Shown: one piece after another, positions 8,688 through 19,375 of the stretch
How positions within the stretch are numbered: the first letter of the stretch is position 1
Layout: the number at the start of each line of letters is the position of its first letter
NCBI GenBank assembly: GCA_905612485.1
Contig: CAJQSE010000026.1
Span: forward strand, 40,050 to 104,049
DNA: 64,000 nt
From: an uncultured Candidatus Nitrosopumilus sp.
GTDB taxonomy: Archaea; Thermoproteota; Nitrososphaeria; Nitrososphaerales; Nitrosopumilaceae
Reading direction: 5' to 3'
The notes under the pieces: generated by a model
The model's input: the letters and a program-made list of their open reading frames with translations, nothing else
Database searches by the model: none
What the model was told of the DNA's origin: nothing
Translations under genes and position numbers: made by a program

Positions 8688-8789
8688 GCCGAGGTCGCCT
8701 AGCCTGGTAGGGCGCGCGCCTGGAAATTGTTAAACCATAAAGCGCGTTCTCGCAAGGGAACGGGAGTTCAAATCTCCCTCTCGGCGCCA
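8688..8789 (+). tRNA. tRNA-Ser (anticodon GGA), with a 15-nt intron and encoded CCA
   Basis: Acceptor GCCGAGG pairs with TCTCGGC (one G-T pair). The D stem is GCCT/GGGC, the anticodon stem CGCGC/GCGCG, and the loop CTGGA-A...A carries anticodon GGA. A long variable arm (TTCTC-GCAA-GGGAA) identifies a class II tRNA, and the T arm is GGGAG-TTCAAAT-CTCCC. Discriminator G is followed by a genomic CCA. The anticodon loop closes only if about 15 bases after position 37 are removed. An upstream TATA-like ATTTATAAT sits around 8644-8652. Confidence 0.93.
8726..8740 (+). other. Intron in tRNA-Ser anticodon loop
   Basis: Fifteen bases between positions 37 and 38, the canonical archaeal tRNA intron site. 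Removal restores a 7-base loop and a perfect 5-bp anticodon stem. The intron is too short for the full relaxed bulge-helix-bulge to be judged by eye, and the exact cut points could shift by a base or two in the A-rich junctions. EndA at 38853-39416 is a candidate subunit of the splicing enzyme. Confidence 0.82.
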
Positions 8790-8791
8790 TT

Positions 8792-10102
8792 TTATTTTTC
8801 TAATTTTTCAATAATATCATTAAATTTCCAAGGTCCACATTGTGCCTCCATGTCTTCATTTTCAAATAAGCCCTTTTTATGTAATTGATTTATTACATAT
8901 GCTGAAAACGGCAATACTCCTGTTGCCCCTGGTGAATTATAATTTAAAATATGAAATGATGTGTCCTCTTCAAGTAAAATCACATCTGGAACAAACTTTC
9001 CATTTTCATTAATTACTGATGATCTAATTCCTGCAGTTCCTTTTTCTGTAATTTCTTTTGGATTAATTTTTGGTAAGAATTTCTTTACTCTTTCAATCAT
9101 TACTGATTTTGACATTGATGATTGTATTTCACTAAAAACCAGTTCTTGAAATTGTTTGTCAAATATTGCTTTTCTTGCACCTGAACCAAGCATTTCAAAT
9201 ACTTTTGGTATGAACTTTTTGATATTTTCTGTAGTATCATATCCATATGGACTAAAGACTGGAACTGCATTTGGTCCAATTTCACAACTTCCATCAACTC
9301 GAATTATCCAATGAGGATCTAAAAATGGATAGTCTGGGAATTCTGGAACCGAATAGACGCTGGTTTTAGTTAAATTATGATATTTTTTTGGAGTTCTCCA
9401 ATATTCTCCTCTAAAATGTACGTCTGTAAGGTTTTTTGCAATTTTGATATCATGTGCAATATCAATTGCCTTACCTCCTGCGGCATTAATCAAAAAATTT
9501 GTAAAAATTTTATGATCTTCATTAATTGTTATTTCCCATTTATCGTTGATTTTTTTTATTCGAGTTATTTTTTTATCAAAAAGAAAATTAATTCCATTTT
9601 CTTTACTATCTTTCATGATTGAATTTGTTAGTATGGAATAGTCTGTTGAACCATCTCTATGTGCATAAAGAGCTGCCTCGCATTTTATTTCTGGTTCAAT
9701 TTTCTTAAGTTCTGCTTTATCTATTAGTTCAATATCCTTTTCTTCAAGTCCATTTTGTTTTCCCCATTTTAGATATTTTTCAAGAACTTTGATTCCTTTT
9801 TCATCTAGTGCAACTTCTATTACCCCATCTTCTTTGAATGGTAAATTTTGTAATTTAGAATATTCTTTCCACATTTCATAACCATGAAATGCAGCATTTG
9901 CAAATAGTTTTTTCTTTTCCGGATTGTATAGGTATGGTGCATGAACTTTTCCAGTATTTCTACCACTAGTATGATGTGCAACACTATGCTCCTGTTCAAT
10001 CACTGCAATTTTTTTTGATTTATTTAGAAATGATAAAAAATATGAAAGCGAGGTACCTAAAATCCCTCCACCAATTATAATTAAATCAAAATCATCTTTC
10101 AA
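8792..10102 (-). CDS. FAD-dependent oxidoreductase, L-2-hydroxyglutarate oxidase-like
   Basis: DAO-superfamily flavoenzyme of 436 aa. The N-terminal Rossmann motif is LIIIGGGILGTSLSYFLS, followed by VIEQE and the HHTSGRNTGKVHAPYLY segment, which resembles LhgO (L-2-hydroxyglutarate oxidase/dehydrogenase). The late TAGIRSSVINENG...VPDV and NYNSPGATGVLPFSAYV segments are also LhgO-like. LhgO recycles the side product L-2-hydroxyglutarate to 2-oxoglutarate. Other DAO substrates (glycerol-3-phosphate, sarcosine) cannot be excluded. Its 3' end lies 2 bases from the tRNA. Confidence 0.78.
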   Translation of the reverse strand: MKDDFDLIIIGGGILGTSLSYFLSFLNKSKKIAVIEQEHSVAHHTSGRNTGKVHAPYLYNPEKKKLFANAAFHGYEMWKEYSKLQNLPFKEDGVIEVALDEKGIKVLEKYLKWGKQNGLEEKDIELIDKAELKKIEPEIKCEAALYAHRDGSTDYSILTNSIMKDSKENGINFLFDKKITRIKKINDKWEITINEDHKIFTNFLINAAGGKAIDIAHDIKIAKNLTDVHFRGEYWRTPKKYHNLTKTSVYSVPEFPDYPFLDPHWIIRVDGSCEIGPNAVPVFSPYGYDTTENIKKFIPKVFEMLGSGARKAIFDKQFQELVFSEIQSSMSKSVMIERVKKFLPKINPKEITEKGTAGIRSSVINENGKFVPDVILLEEDTSFHILNYNSPGATGVLPFSAYVINQLHKKGLFENEDMEAQCGPWKFNDIIEKLEK

Positions 10103-10184
10103 TTAATTTTAGTTTGTGTTAGTTGATATTAAATTGAATCTATGACGCTTAAGATTAATATCTGATATAATTTTCAGTTTAATT

Positions 10185-10460
10185 ATGATGCCAGATAAAT
10201 GCTCAGTTACAGAGGAAGGAAAACAATGTGTCAATCCCCCTGAATTCATTGTATCTATTGTTGATGGAAAAGATGAATACATGTTTGGTTTAACCTGTCA
10301 AAAACACAAATCTGTTGTAACTGGTAAACTTGGACTTTTACAAAATGAGGGAAAAATACACAGTGGAAAAATTAGTTTTACTCCAGTAAAATCAATAGGA
10401 ACTGACTGTGTTCATGGTGATGTTGATGATTTTGTTCAAATTGATATGAATAAACTCTAA
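10185..10460 (+). CDS. Small Cys/His hypothetical protein (91 aa)
   Basis: Unassigned. Cys at 6 and 14 and the later CQKHK suggest a small metal-binding knuckle, followed by a beta-rich tail. The start is ATG 10185 or the adjacent ATG 10188. The gene is divergent from the flavoenzyme across an 82-base gap and followed after 43 bases by another small gene on the same strand. No family recognised. Confidence 0.6.
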   Translation: MMPDKCSVTEEGKQCVNPPEFIVSIVDGKDEYMFGLTCQKHKSVVTGKLGLLQNEGKIHSGKISFTPVKSIGTDCVHGDVDDFVQIDMNKL

Positions 10461-10503
10461 TCAATATGAAAAATTATAATAATTTACTTTTCTTAAAATA
10501 ATT

Positions 10504-10878
10504 ATGCTTTTTGAACTATTATCTGATATAATTAAAGTTGATGATGTTTTACTAATTACAAAAAATATTGGTGCAACCTGTGAAATTCGTAGTAATTCTC
10601 TTGCTATACGTCAAAAAGAAAAATGGATTACAATTGGAGATAACGATGGGCCTGCACATATGCACATCAATTCTGAGATGATACAATTTGCAGAATTTAT
10701 CCAAGAACAAAGACCTGATAAAATTAGTTTTAGCATAAGATTTTTTGATGAAAATAATGAGCGTATTGTGGCTGCATTTTTCACAAAAATGTATGATGAA
10801 TCAAAAAATTTGATTTCTGAAAGAAAAGATTTCTATGATTCATTACATGAAAAATATTCTTCAAAAATTAAATTTTAA
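10504..10878 (+). CDS. Hypothetical protein (124 aa), possibly heme-utilization-like fold
   Basis: Unassigned cytosolic protein. The central WITIGDNDGPAHMHINSEMI and later SFSIRFFDENNERIVAAFFTKMY recall single HemS/ChuX-type domains, but this is an impression without alignment. It is preceded by TTTACTTTTCTTAAAATAAT-like AT-rich sequence. Two small hairpins lie just downstream. Confidence 0.55.
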   Translation: MLFELLSDIIKVDDVLLITKNIGATCEIRSNSLAIRQKEKWITIGDNDGPAHMHINSEMIQFAEFIQEQRPDKISFSIRFFDENNERIVAAFFTKMYDESKNLISERKDFYDSLHEKYSSKIKF

Positions 10879-10885
10879 AAAAAAT

Positions 10886-10927
10886 CTTGTCTGAAAAAGA
10901 CAAGCAAAAAAGTATCAGTTTTCTGAT
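10886..10927 (+). terminator. Two tandem small hairpins followed by a T-rich run
   Basis: A perfect 7-bp stem CTTGTCT-GAAAA-AGACAAG (10886-10904) begins 8 bases after the stop of the 124-aa gene. A second 5-bp stem ATCAG-TTTT-CTGAT (10914-10927) leads into a long T/C tract. Archaeal termination mainly needs the T-run; the hairpins may protect the 3' end. Confidence 0.45.
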
Positions 10928-11004
10928 TCTTTTTTCTTTTTCTCTTTTTCAGTTTGTATTTTTGCTAATTCTAATTCTTCGTTAGTATGTTTGAATTTTT
11001 TCAA
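10915..11004 (-). CDS. Possible 29-aa highly charged helical peptide
   Basis: TTG-started frame not in the ORF track, with 29 residues almost all Glu/Lys/Ala/Leu, ending KEKEKKKKESEN. The frame is plausible, but composition alone can produce it in A-rich DNA. It overlaps the second downstream hairpin and has no clear ribosome-binding site. Reported because this gap otherwise holds only hairpins. Low certainty. Confidence 0.2.
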   Translation of the reverse strand: MKKFKHTNEELELAKIQTEKEKKKKESEN

Positions 11005-11073
11005 CTTAATTCTATATCATAATTTCAATATAAAAACTCAACATTTTATTGGGTTAACACTTACTCGTAATGA

Positions 11074-12042
11074 TTAATATCCTATTGAATAAATTGGTTT
11101 TTTACCATTCATTCCTAAAATTAAATTCTTGGTAGTAATTTCTGCCATTTTGATTCTAGTTTCTTTTGTAGAACTTCCTACATGTGGTGCTAATACAATA
11201 TTTTCTAATTTAAGAAATGAGTGGTTTTTTTTAATTGGTTCTGTTTCAAATACATCTAATCCTGCACCTCCAATTATTTTTAGTTTTAATGCTACTACAA
11301 GATCTTTTTCATTTACAATCTTACCTCGTGATGTATTGATCAAAAATGCTGTTTTTTTCATTTTTTTAAAAATTTTCATATCAAACATTTGATTGGTTTC
11401 TTTTGTATGTGGAACATGAATCGAAATAATGTCACTTTGAGTAATTAATTTGTCAAATGTAGTATATTTCACTCCTAATTTTTTTTCCTCTATTTTAGAA
11501 ATTTGTTTTCTATTGTGGTATATTATTTTCATATCAAATGCTTTTGCTCTTTTTGCAAGTGTTTTTCCAATTCTACCTAAACCAATTATGCCTAAAGTTT
11601 TACCTTGAAGGTCTAATCCCACATAATCATATGCTCCATAGATTTGTCTCCATTTTCCTTTTCTAATTATTCTGTCACCTTCTGAAATTCTTCTTAACGA
11701 ATCAATCAATAATGCAAATGCCATGTCTGCAGTTGCATCTGTTAAAACTTCTGGAGTATATCCAACTCTAATTTTCTTATCTTTTGCAAATTTTGTATCG
11801 ATATGATCATACCCGACACTAAATGTACTAATTACTTTGAGATTTTTTGCTGATTGAATTATTTCTTTATTAATTTGATCATATGGAAAACAGATTAAAC
11901 CATCTACTTGTTTAATTTTAGATTTCAATGTACTTTGAGGTATGGGTATTTTTCCTGTATGGATTTCAACTTGAAATTTCTTTTTTAATTCTTTTAATGC
12001 AAAATCATGTAATGTTCTTGTAAGAAATATTTTTTCTTTCAT
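11074..12042 (-). CDS. D-isomer 2-hydroxyacid dehydrogenase (glyoxylate/hydroxypyruvate reductase type)
   Basis: NAD(P)-dependent reductase of 2-oxoacids, 322 aa. The nucleotide motif GLGRIGKTLAKRAKAF is near residue 152, and catalytic Arg (INTSRGKIV), Glu (VFETEP) and His (APHVGSST) are all present. The second Rossmann strand ends in HNR rather than Asp, which in this family suggests NADPH preference and glyoxylate or hydroxypyruvate as substrate. The exact substrate cannot be read. It is divergent from the mini zinc protein at 12095. Confidence 0.88.
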   Translation of the reverse strand: MKEKIFLTRTLHDFALKELKKKFQVEIHTGKIPIPQSTLKSKIKQVDGLICFPYDQINKEIIQSAKNLKVISTFSVGYDHIDTKFAKDKKIRVGYTPEVLTDATADMAFALLIDSLRRISEGDRIIRKGKWRQIYGAYDYVGLDLQGKTLGIIGLGRIGKTLAKRAKAFDMKIIYHNRKQISKIEEKKLGVKYTTFDKLITQSDIISIHVPHTKETNQMFDMKIFKKMKKTAFLINTSRGKIVNEKDLVVALKLKIIGGAGLDVFETEPIKKNHSFLKLENIVLAPHVGSSTKETRIKMAEITTKNLILGMNGKKPIYSIGY

Positions 12043-12094
12043 CAGTCTTCAGATTTATCTCAAACCATTTATACGATTTCTTTGTATCTTCATT

Positions 12095-12241
12095 ATGTCT
12101 TCTAAGATTGAAGAGGAAGAAGAATTTGCTATTTGTGTGGATTGTGGCAATTCTATTGAAAAATGTATATGTGTATGTCCTTATTGTGGTGAACGTGATA
12201 AATGTGAATGTGCATTATTTGATGCGGCTACAGGTGGATAA
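12095..12241 (+). CDS. Mini zinc-ribbon-like protein (48 aa, 8 Cys)
   Basis: Not in the ORF track. ATG 12095 to TAA 12241 encodes an acidic start (SKIEEEEEF) and then eight cysteines: CVDC (14, 17), C24, C26, C28, C31 and C37, C39. Pattern CxxC-CxCxCxxC-CxC suggests one or two structural zinc sites. A TTTATACG TATA-like element stands about 25 bases upstream. It is 53 bases before korA on the same strand. Function unknown. Confidence 0.72.
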   Translation: MSSKIEEEEEFAICVDCGNSIEKCICVCPYCGERDKCECALFDAATGG

Positions 12242-12294
12242 TTGAATAATTATTTACCATATGGTTATTATTTGAAAAAAGGATGTGAATTATT

Positions 12295-15154
<2,860 letters not shown>

Positions 15155-15163
15155 TTTTATTTT

Positions 15164-15715
15164 TTAGTTGATTTTTTTTTGAATTTCTTTCCAGACGTCT
15201 CCTCCAAATTTATATTCTTTATTTTTTGATTTTGCTGTATCTAATCTCCATCTAACTGACTCCACATCAAATTTGTAATTAATTTCTTTAACTCCTGTTG
15301 GAAGTTTTTGAGGATCAAGATGATGTTGTAATAATTCTATGACAAAATCCATTTTCTCTACTGCATTGTTAAACCATTGTTTATCAATCACATCAACTGT
15401 AAATACAATTTTTGGGTTTCCTGCAAAATTGATTTTAATTTTTAATGCATTACGTCTTCCACGTCTTCTTTTGTATTCTTTTAAAACATCTTTTACTTGT
15501 TCCCAGCGTTTAAAATCAAACCATTTGAAAAAGGCTTCATTAAATTCTAATGGAATGTCAATATTAAGAAAACTTACAAAATTCTCATCATTATTTTCTA
15601 TTTCTTCTTGTAGTACTGTAAATCTAGAATTTAGAAATCCATAAAGAACTTCTATCTCCCACGGTGAAATGCCATAATATTCTAATTTTGTTTTTAGAGG
15701 CTCAGACAATAACAC
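15164..15715 (-). CDS. Hypothetical protein (183 aa)
   Basis: No family recognised. Soluble, with an alternating helix/strand look, a basic patch (KEYKRRRGRRNALKIKI, about 80-96) and the C-terminal YKFGGDVWKEIQKKIN. The basic stretch could bind nucleic acid, but that is speculation. It converges on korB with a 9-base gap and has its own AT-rich upstream region shared divergently with the 115-aa gene. Confidence 0.7.
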   Translation of the reverse strand: MLLSEPLKTKLEYYGISPWEIEVLYGFLNSRFTVLQEEIENNDENFVSFLNIDIPLEFNEAFFKWFDFKRWEQVKDVLKEYKRRRGRRNALKIKINFAGNPKIVFTVDVIDKQWFNNAVEKMDFVIELLQHHLDPQKLPTGVKEINYKFDVESVRWRLDTAKSKNKEYKFGGDVWKEIQKKIN

Positions 15716-15789
15716 AATTTATTTAAATTTGTAATTAAATCTTCAATTTTCATCTAAATTTAACTTCAAAATATTAAAATTATATAGAT

Positions 15790-16137
15790 ATGCCATTTAG
15801 GTTACTTATGAAGAAAGAATTTGTTGTAAAAAGCATTGATTCAGCCCCTGATGGAGCACCATATGTTGTACTTTCACTATCCTCCCTAAAAGATCTTAAA
15901 GGAGGAACTCAAAATTCACCTGCTACTCTTGGTTCTCCAAAGGTAATGGGATTTTCAAACATGAATGATATGATGAAAGACCTTAACAAGATGATGTCTG
16001 GTGCTGGTGGTGGCATGGGAATGCAATCCGGAATTACTCAATTAAAACTTGAAATGCATGAATACAAAGAGATGGGTCTTTCAGTTGGAGATAAAGTATT
16101 TCTTGAATTAACTAAAGCAGAAACACTTGGTGTTTAG
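15790..16137 (+). CDS. Hypothetical protein with Met/Gly-rich insert (115 aa)
   Basis: No family recognised. Two beta-rich ends (EFVVKSIDSAPDGAPYVVLSL and LKLEMHEYKEMGLSVGDKVFLEL) flank a flexible insert MNDMMKDLNKMMSGAGGGMG. The layout suggests an OB or small barrel fold interrupted by a loop. ATG 15790 and ATG 15808 are both possible; TATATAG (15782-15788) just before the first makes the second ATG a reasonable choice. Confidence 0.65.
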   Translation: MPFRLLMKKEFVVKSIDSAPDGAPYVVLSLSSLKDLKGGTQNSPATLGSPKVMGFSNMNDMMKDLNKMMSGAGGGMGMQSGITQLKLEMHEYKEMGLSVGDKVFLELTKAETLGV

Positions 16138-16169
16138 ATACTTTTTTGAATTAAATTTTTTAATTATTG

Positions 16170-16718
16170 TTAAATGGTATTGAAAAATTTCCAACCATAC
16201 AACACCATTACCGTTCCAATTACAAATAACATTGGCTTCCATGCAAATACAGGAATTCCGGGCGTTGCAAGTTTAACTTTATAATTATCTACAACTGTTG
16301 TAATATTTTTCTTTATTTTATCATGCCAGATATTGTAATCTATTTGATATTTTTTTAAAATCTCTTCTACTTCATAAACTACTGGAGTTCTTTGTGAAAA
16401 TAAATGTTGAAGATAATCCCTTGATACTTCAACTTCTGCATGAATACCAATTTTTCCATCTGCTAAATCTATCATTCTGATGTGCATTTCCCATGGTTTT
16501 TTTAATTTCAAATTTATACCACTACCAATTTGGTCTGGTTGTTTATGTTCTAGTTTTACTTTGGTAAATCCTTCGGCTGTAAAAATTTTCATTAATTCTT
16601 CAAAACTTTTTTTGACAACGATATGAAGTTGCTCTACTCCTTTGTTATCCACATGGATTTTGTGCTTTAATCCATCGATAAATGAGATCGTTTTTGGATA
16701 TTTTGTCAAATATTCCAT
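16170..16718 (-). CDS. Hypothetical tail-anchored membrane protein (182 aa)
   Basis: No family recognised. A soluble part of about 155 residues is followed by one hydrophobic segment at the C terminus (FAWKPMLFVIGTVMVLYGW), so the protein is probably anchored with its bulk in the cytosol. It contains many His/Lys residues and the LHIVVKKSFEELMKIF helix. It precedes no operon partner; cofE lies upstream on the same strand with a 46-base gap. Confidence 0.7.
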   Translation of the reverse strand: MEYLTKYPKTISFIDGLKHKIHVDNKGVEQLHIVVKKSFEELMKIFTAEGFTKVKLEHKQPDQIGSGINLKLKKPWEMHIRMIDLADGKIGIHAEVEVSRDYLQHLFSQRTPVVYEVEEILKKYQIDYNIWHDKIKKNITTVVDNYKVKLATPGIPVFAWKPMLFVIGTVMVLYGWKFFNTI

Positions 16719-16764
16719 GTTTTTTATCTCGAATTCCTCTATTTAAAAAAACTTACCTTATACC

Positions 16765-17541
16765 CTAGTTTTTTGGGGGATTTGTAAGACCTCTAACGTA
16801 AATACATTGTTCTGGTGCAATTGCCATTTCTGAAGAATTAATTTTTCTATCTGTAAGTTTTGCTCCAGAATCCCTAACTATTGCAAATGGTTTTGATTCT
16901 GCACCTTCTCCCATTTTGTAATTTGCAATTGTTGCAAGATTATCTGCAACTGCTTGAAATGTAACTTTCAATGGATTCCCATCTAGATCTTTTTTGGATC
17001 TCATATCTAACACTGGTTCTATTCCCGCACATGATACTGCAACTCCTGATGTTCCAATTCTTACTGGCATCAATCTACTGTCTACTAAAATTACTCCGAC
17101 ATGAATTAATAATTTCAAGAAAACTTTTCTTCGAATTTGTTCTGCAATTAGATATGGATCTGTTGGATATAGTATTGCTTTACCTTTTTTTGCATTTGAT
17201 TTATCGATTCCAGCATTTGGTGCCATAATATTGTCTGCTGATGTAATAACAAATCCTCCAATACCTCCAAAAATTTTATCTGATTCTCTAATGATGATTT
17301 CTGCAATTCCTGGTTTTAATTGATATTCATCTGCAATCTTCATACCGTATTTTGATGTTTTGATTTTTTCCAAATCTATAATTCTTCCTTGTGAATTTGA
17401 GATGTATTTTGTTGAAATTATTATGACGTCTCCTTCTTGTAATTTTGTCTCATTTTTTTGCAGAGTCTTTTCTAATGCCTCAAAAATATCGAATTCATTT
17501 TCCATTCTTTCTGCTAGTAGTGGTAATACTGTTAATTGCAT
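16765..17541 (-). CDS. cofE: Coenzyme F420-0:L-glutamate ligase
   Basis: Adds gamma-linked glutamate to F420-0 in the last step of F420 synthesis. The 258-aa protein has the CofE pattern: an EGDVIIISTKYISNSQGRII start, SADNIMAPNAGID and YPTDPYLIAEQIR in the middle, VGVILVDSRLMPVRIGTSGVAV and the DNLATIANYKMGEG end. The last two match the fold that binds GTP and metal. F420 use is known in these archaea, and a DDN-like F420 candidate enzyme lies at 44864-45196. Confidence 0.93.
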   Translation of the reverse strand: MQLTVLPLLAERMENEFDIFEALEKTLQKNETKLQEGDVIIISTKYISNSQGRIIDLEKIKTSKYGMKIADEYQLKPGIAEIIIRESDKIFGGIGGFVITSADNIMAPNAGIDKSNAKKGKAILYPTDPYLIAEQIRRKVFLKLLIHVGVILVDSRLMPVRIGTSGVAVSCAGIEPVLDMRSKKDLDGNPLKVTFQAVADNLATIANYKMGEGAESKPFAIVRDSGAKLTDRKINSSEMAIAPEQCIYVRGLTNPPKN

Positions 17542-17614
17542 AATATTCTATACATTCTATTTCTTTTTTATTGTTCTGAAAAGCTTTTAATCCTAAGAGC
17601 AAACTTTTTGAATT

Positions 17615-18886
17615 ATGAATATAGTTGAGAAGATCCTTGCACGTGCTTCAGACAAGTCCTCAGTTGCCCCCGATGATGTGATTTTCGCTGATGTTGATAA
17701 AGTCATGATGCATGATGTATCTGGACCTGGTGTGATCAAGGTTTTTGATAAATTAAAAAAACAAGGAATTGCAGTTGATAAATTATGGGATCCTACTAAA
17801 GTTTGGGTAGCTGAAGACCACTTTGTACCCTCAGCTGATAAAATGTCTGCAGAAAACATTGTAAAATTATCAAATTTCACAAAAAAATATGGCATTGAAA
17901 AACATTTCAAATATGGAATGGGTCAATACGGTATTTGTCATACTCTATCTCATGAAGAAGCAATGGTAATGCCTGGTGATGTTTATGTTGGTGGTGATTC
18001 TCACACAAATACAACTGGTGCTTTAGGAGCATTTGCATGTGGTTTGGGTCATACTGATATTGCTTATGTTTTATTAAATGGAAATATTTGGTTTAAAGTT
18101 CCAGAAACTTATTATTTCAAACTAAATGGAAAATTACCTGATCATGTAATGGCTAAAGATTTGATTCTAAAAATTATTGGAGACATTGGAAATGATGGTG
18201 GTGCATATAGGACCATGCAATTTGGTGGAAGTGGAATTGATGAAATGTCTGTTGAAAGTAGATTAACTTTATGTAATATGACAACTGAAGCAGGAGCTAA
18301 AAATGGAATTGTAGAACCTGACCAAAAAGTAGTTGACTATCTTTCCCAAAGAGGAGCCACAAATTTTAATTTAGTTACTGGTGACTCTGATGCAGAATAT
18401 TCTAAAATCTTTGAATATGAAAGTTCAGAAATGGAACCTATGATTGCAAAACCCTTTTCACCTGATAACACCTGTGTTGTAGGAGAAGCTCCATCAGTTG
18501 AATTAGATAAATCATACATTGGTTCTTGTACTGGTGCAAAATACGAGGATTTAGAAGCTGTAGCAAAAATACTCAAAGGACGAAAAGTAAAAATCAGAAC
18601 TGAAATTTTACCTGCTGCAATTTCAATTTATCAACGTGCTATGGAAAATGGACTGTTGAAAATTTTCTTAGATGCTGGTGCTACAGTTGGTCCACCTACT
18701 TGTGGTGCCTGCTGTGGTGCTCATATGGGAGTCTTGGCAAAAGATGAAATTTGTATCAGCACTACTAATAGAAACTTCCCTGGAAGAATGGGGCATGTTG
18801 AATCTCAAACCTATCTTACATCTCCAATGGTAGCAGCAGCTTCTGCAGTTACTGGAAAAATTACTGACCCTAGAGATTTGATATGA
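17615..18886 (+). CDS. leuC: Isopropylmalate/homoaconitate dehydratase large subunit, archaeal type
   Basis: Aconitase-family [4Fe-4S] hydratase, 423 aa, the short archaeal LeuC/HacA form. Cluster ligands are visible in YIGSCTGAKYEDL and GPPTCGACCGAHMG, with VGGDSHTNTTGALGAFACGLG in the active site. The archaeal type can act on isopropylmalate (leucine) or homologues such as homoaconitate. It forms a pair with the small subunit that overlaps its stop. A longer bacterial-type pair follows, so the two probably differ in substrate. Confidence 0.9.
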   Translation: MNIVEKILARASDKSSVAPDDVIFADVDKVMMHDVSGPGVIKVFDKLKKQGIAVDKLWDPTKVWVAEDHFVPSADKMSAENIVKLSNFTKKYGIEKHFKYGMGQYGICHTLSHEEAMVMPGDVYVGGDSHTNTTGALGAFACGLGHTDIAYVLLNGNIWFKVPETYYFKLNGKLPDHVMAKDLILKIIGDIGNDGGAYRTMQFGGSGIDEMSVESRLTLCNMTTEAGAKNGIVEPDQKVVDYLSQRGATNFNLVTGDSDAEYSKIFEYESSEMEPMIAKPFSPDNTCVVGEAPSVELDKSYIGSCTGAKYEDLEAVAKILKGRKVKIRTEILPAAISIYQRAMENGLLKIFLDAGATVGPPTCGACCGAHMGVLAKDEICISTTNRNFPGRMGHVESQTYLTSPMVAAASAVTGKITDPRDLI

Positions 18887-19374
18887 AAGGAAATATCATA
18901 AAATATGCTCGTGATAATATTGACACTGATGTAATTATTCCTGGTGAATACCTCAAAGTTCATGATTATACAGAACTTGCAACTCATGCCATGGAGGGAT
19001 TAGACCCTGACTTTCATTCTAAAGTAAAGGAAGGTGATTTCATTTTATCTGGAAAGAATTTTGGATGTGGGTCTAGCCGAGAACATGCTCCAATAGCATT
19101 ATCTCATTCTGGAATAAAAGCAATTCTTGCTTTATCTTTTGCAAGAATTTTTTATCGAAATTCTGTAGATGGTGCATTTTTGCTACCTATTGAAATTGAT
19201 CAAGATGCATATGATGGAATTTCTGAAGGTGATGAAATTGATATTGATGTTTCAAAAAATGAAATAAAAAATATCACAAAAAATCAAACATACAAAATGA
19301 AACCATTTTCTGAAATTATTGGAAAAATAATTGCAGCCGGTGGATTATTCAAGTATAAACCAGATCAGGATTAA
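18883..19374 (+). CDS. leuD: Isopropylmalate/homoaconitate dehydratase small subunit, archaeal type
   Basis: Swivel-domain partner of the preceding large subunit, 163 aa. It carries [14 protein letters not shown] and the [19 protein letters not shown] loop. The residues between these, which set substrate choice in archaeal homologues (around [13 protein letters not shown]), are present as YTEL. I cannot assign specificity from that. ATGA overlap with leuC indicates coupled translation. Confidence 0.9.
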   Translation: MKGNIIKYARDNIDTDVIIPGEYLKVHDYTELATHAMEGLDPDFHSKVKEGDFILSGKNFGCGSSREHAPIALSHSGIKAILALSFARIFYRNSVDGAFLLPIEIDQDAYDGISEGDEIDIDVSKNEIKNITKNQTYKMKPFSEIIGKIIAAGGLFKYKPDQD

Positions 19375-19375
19375 A

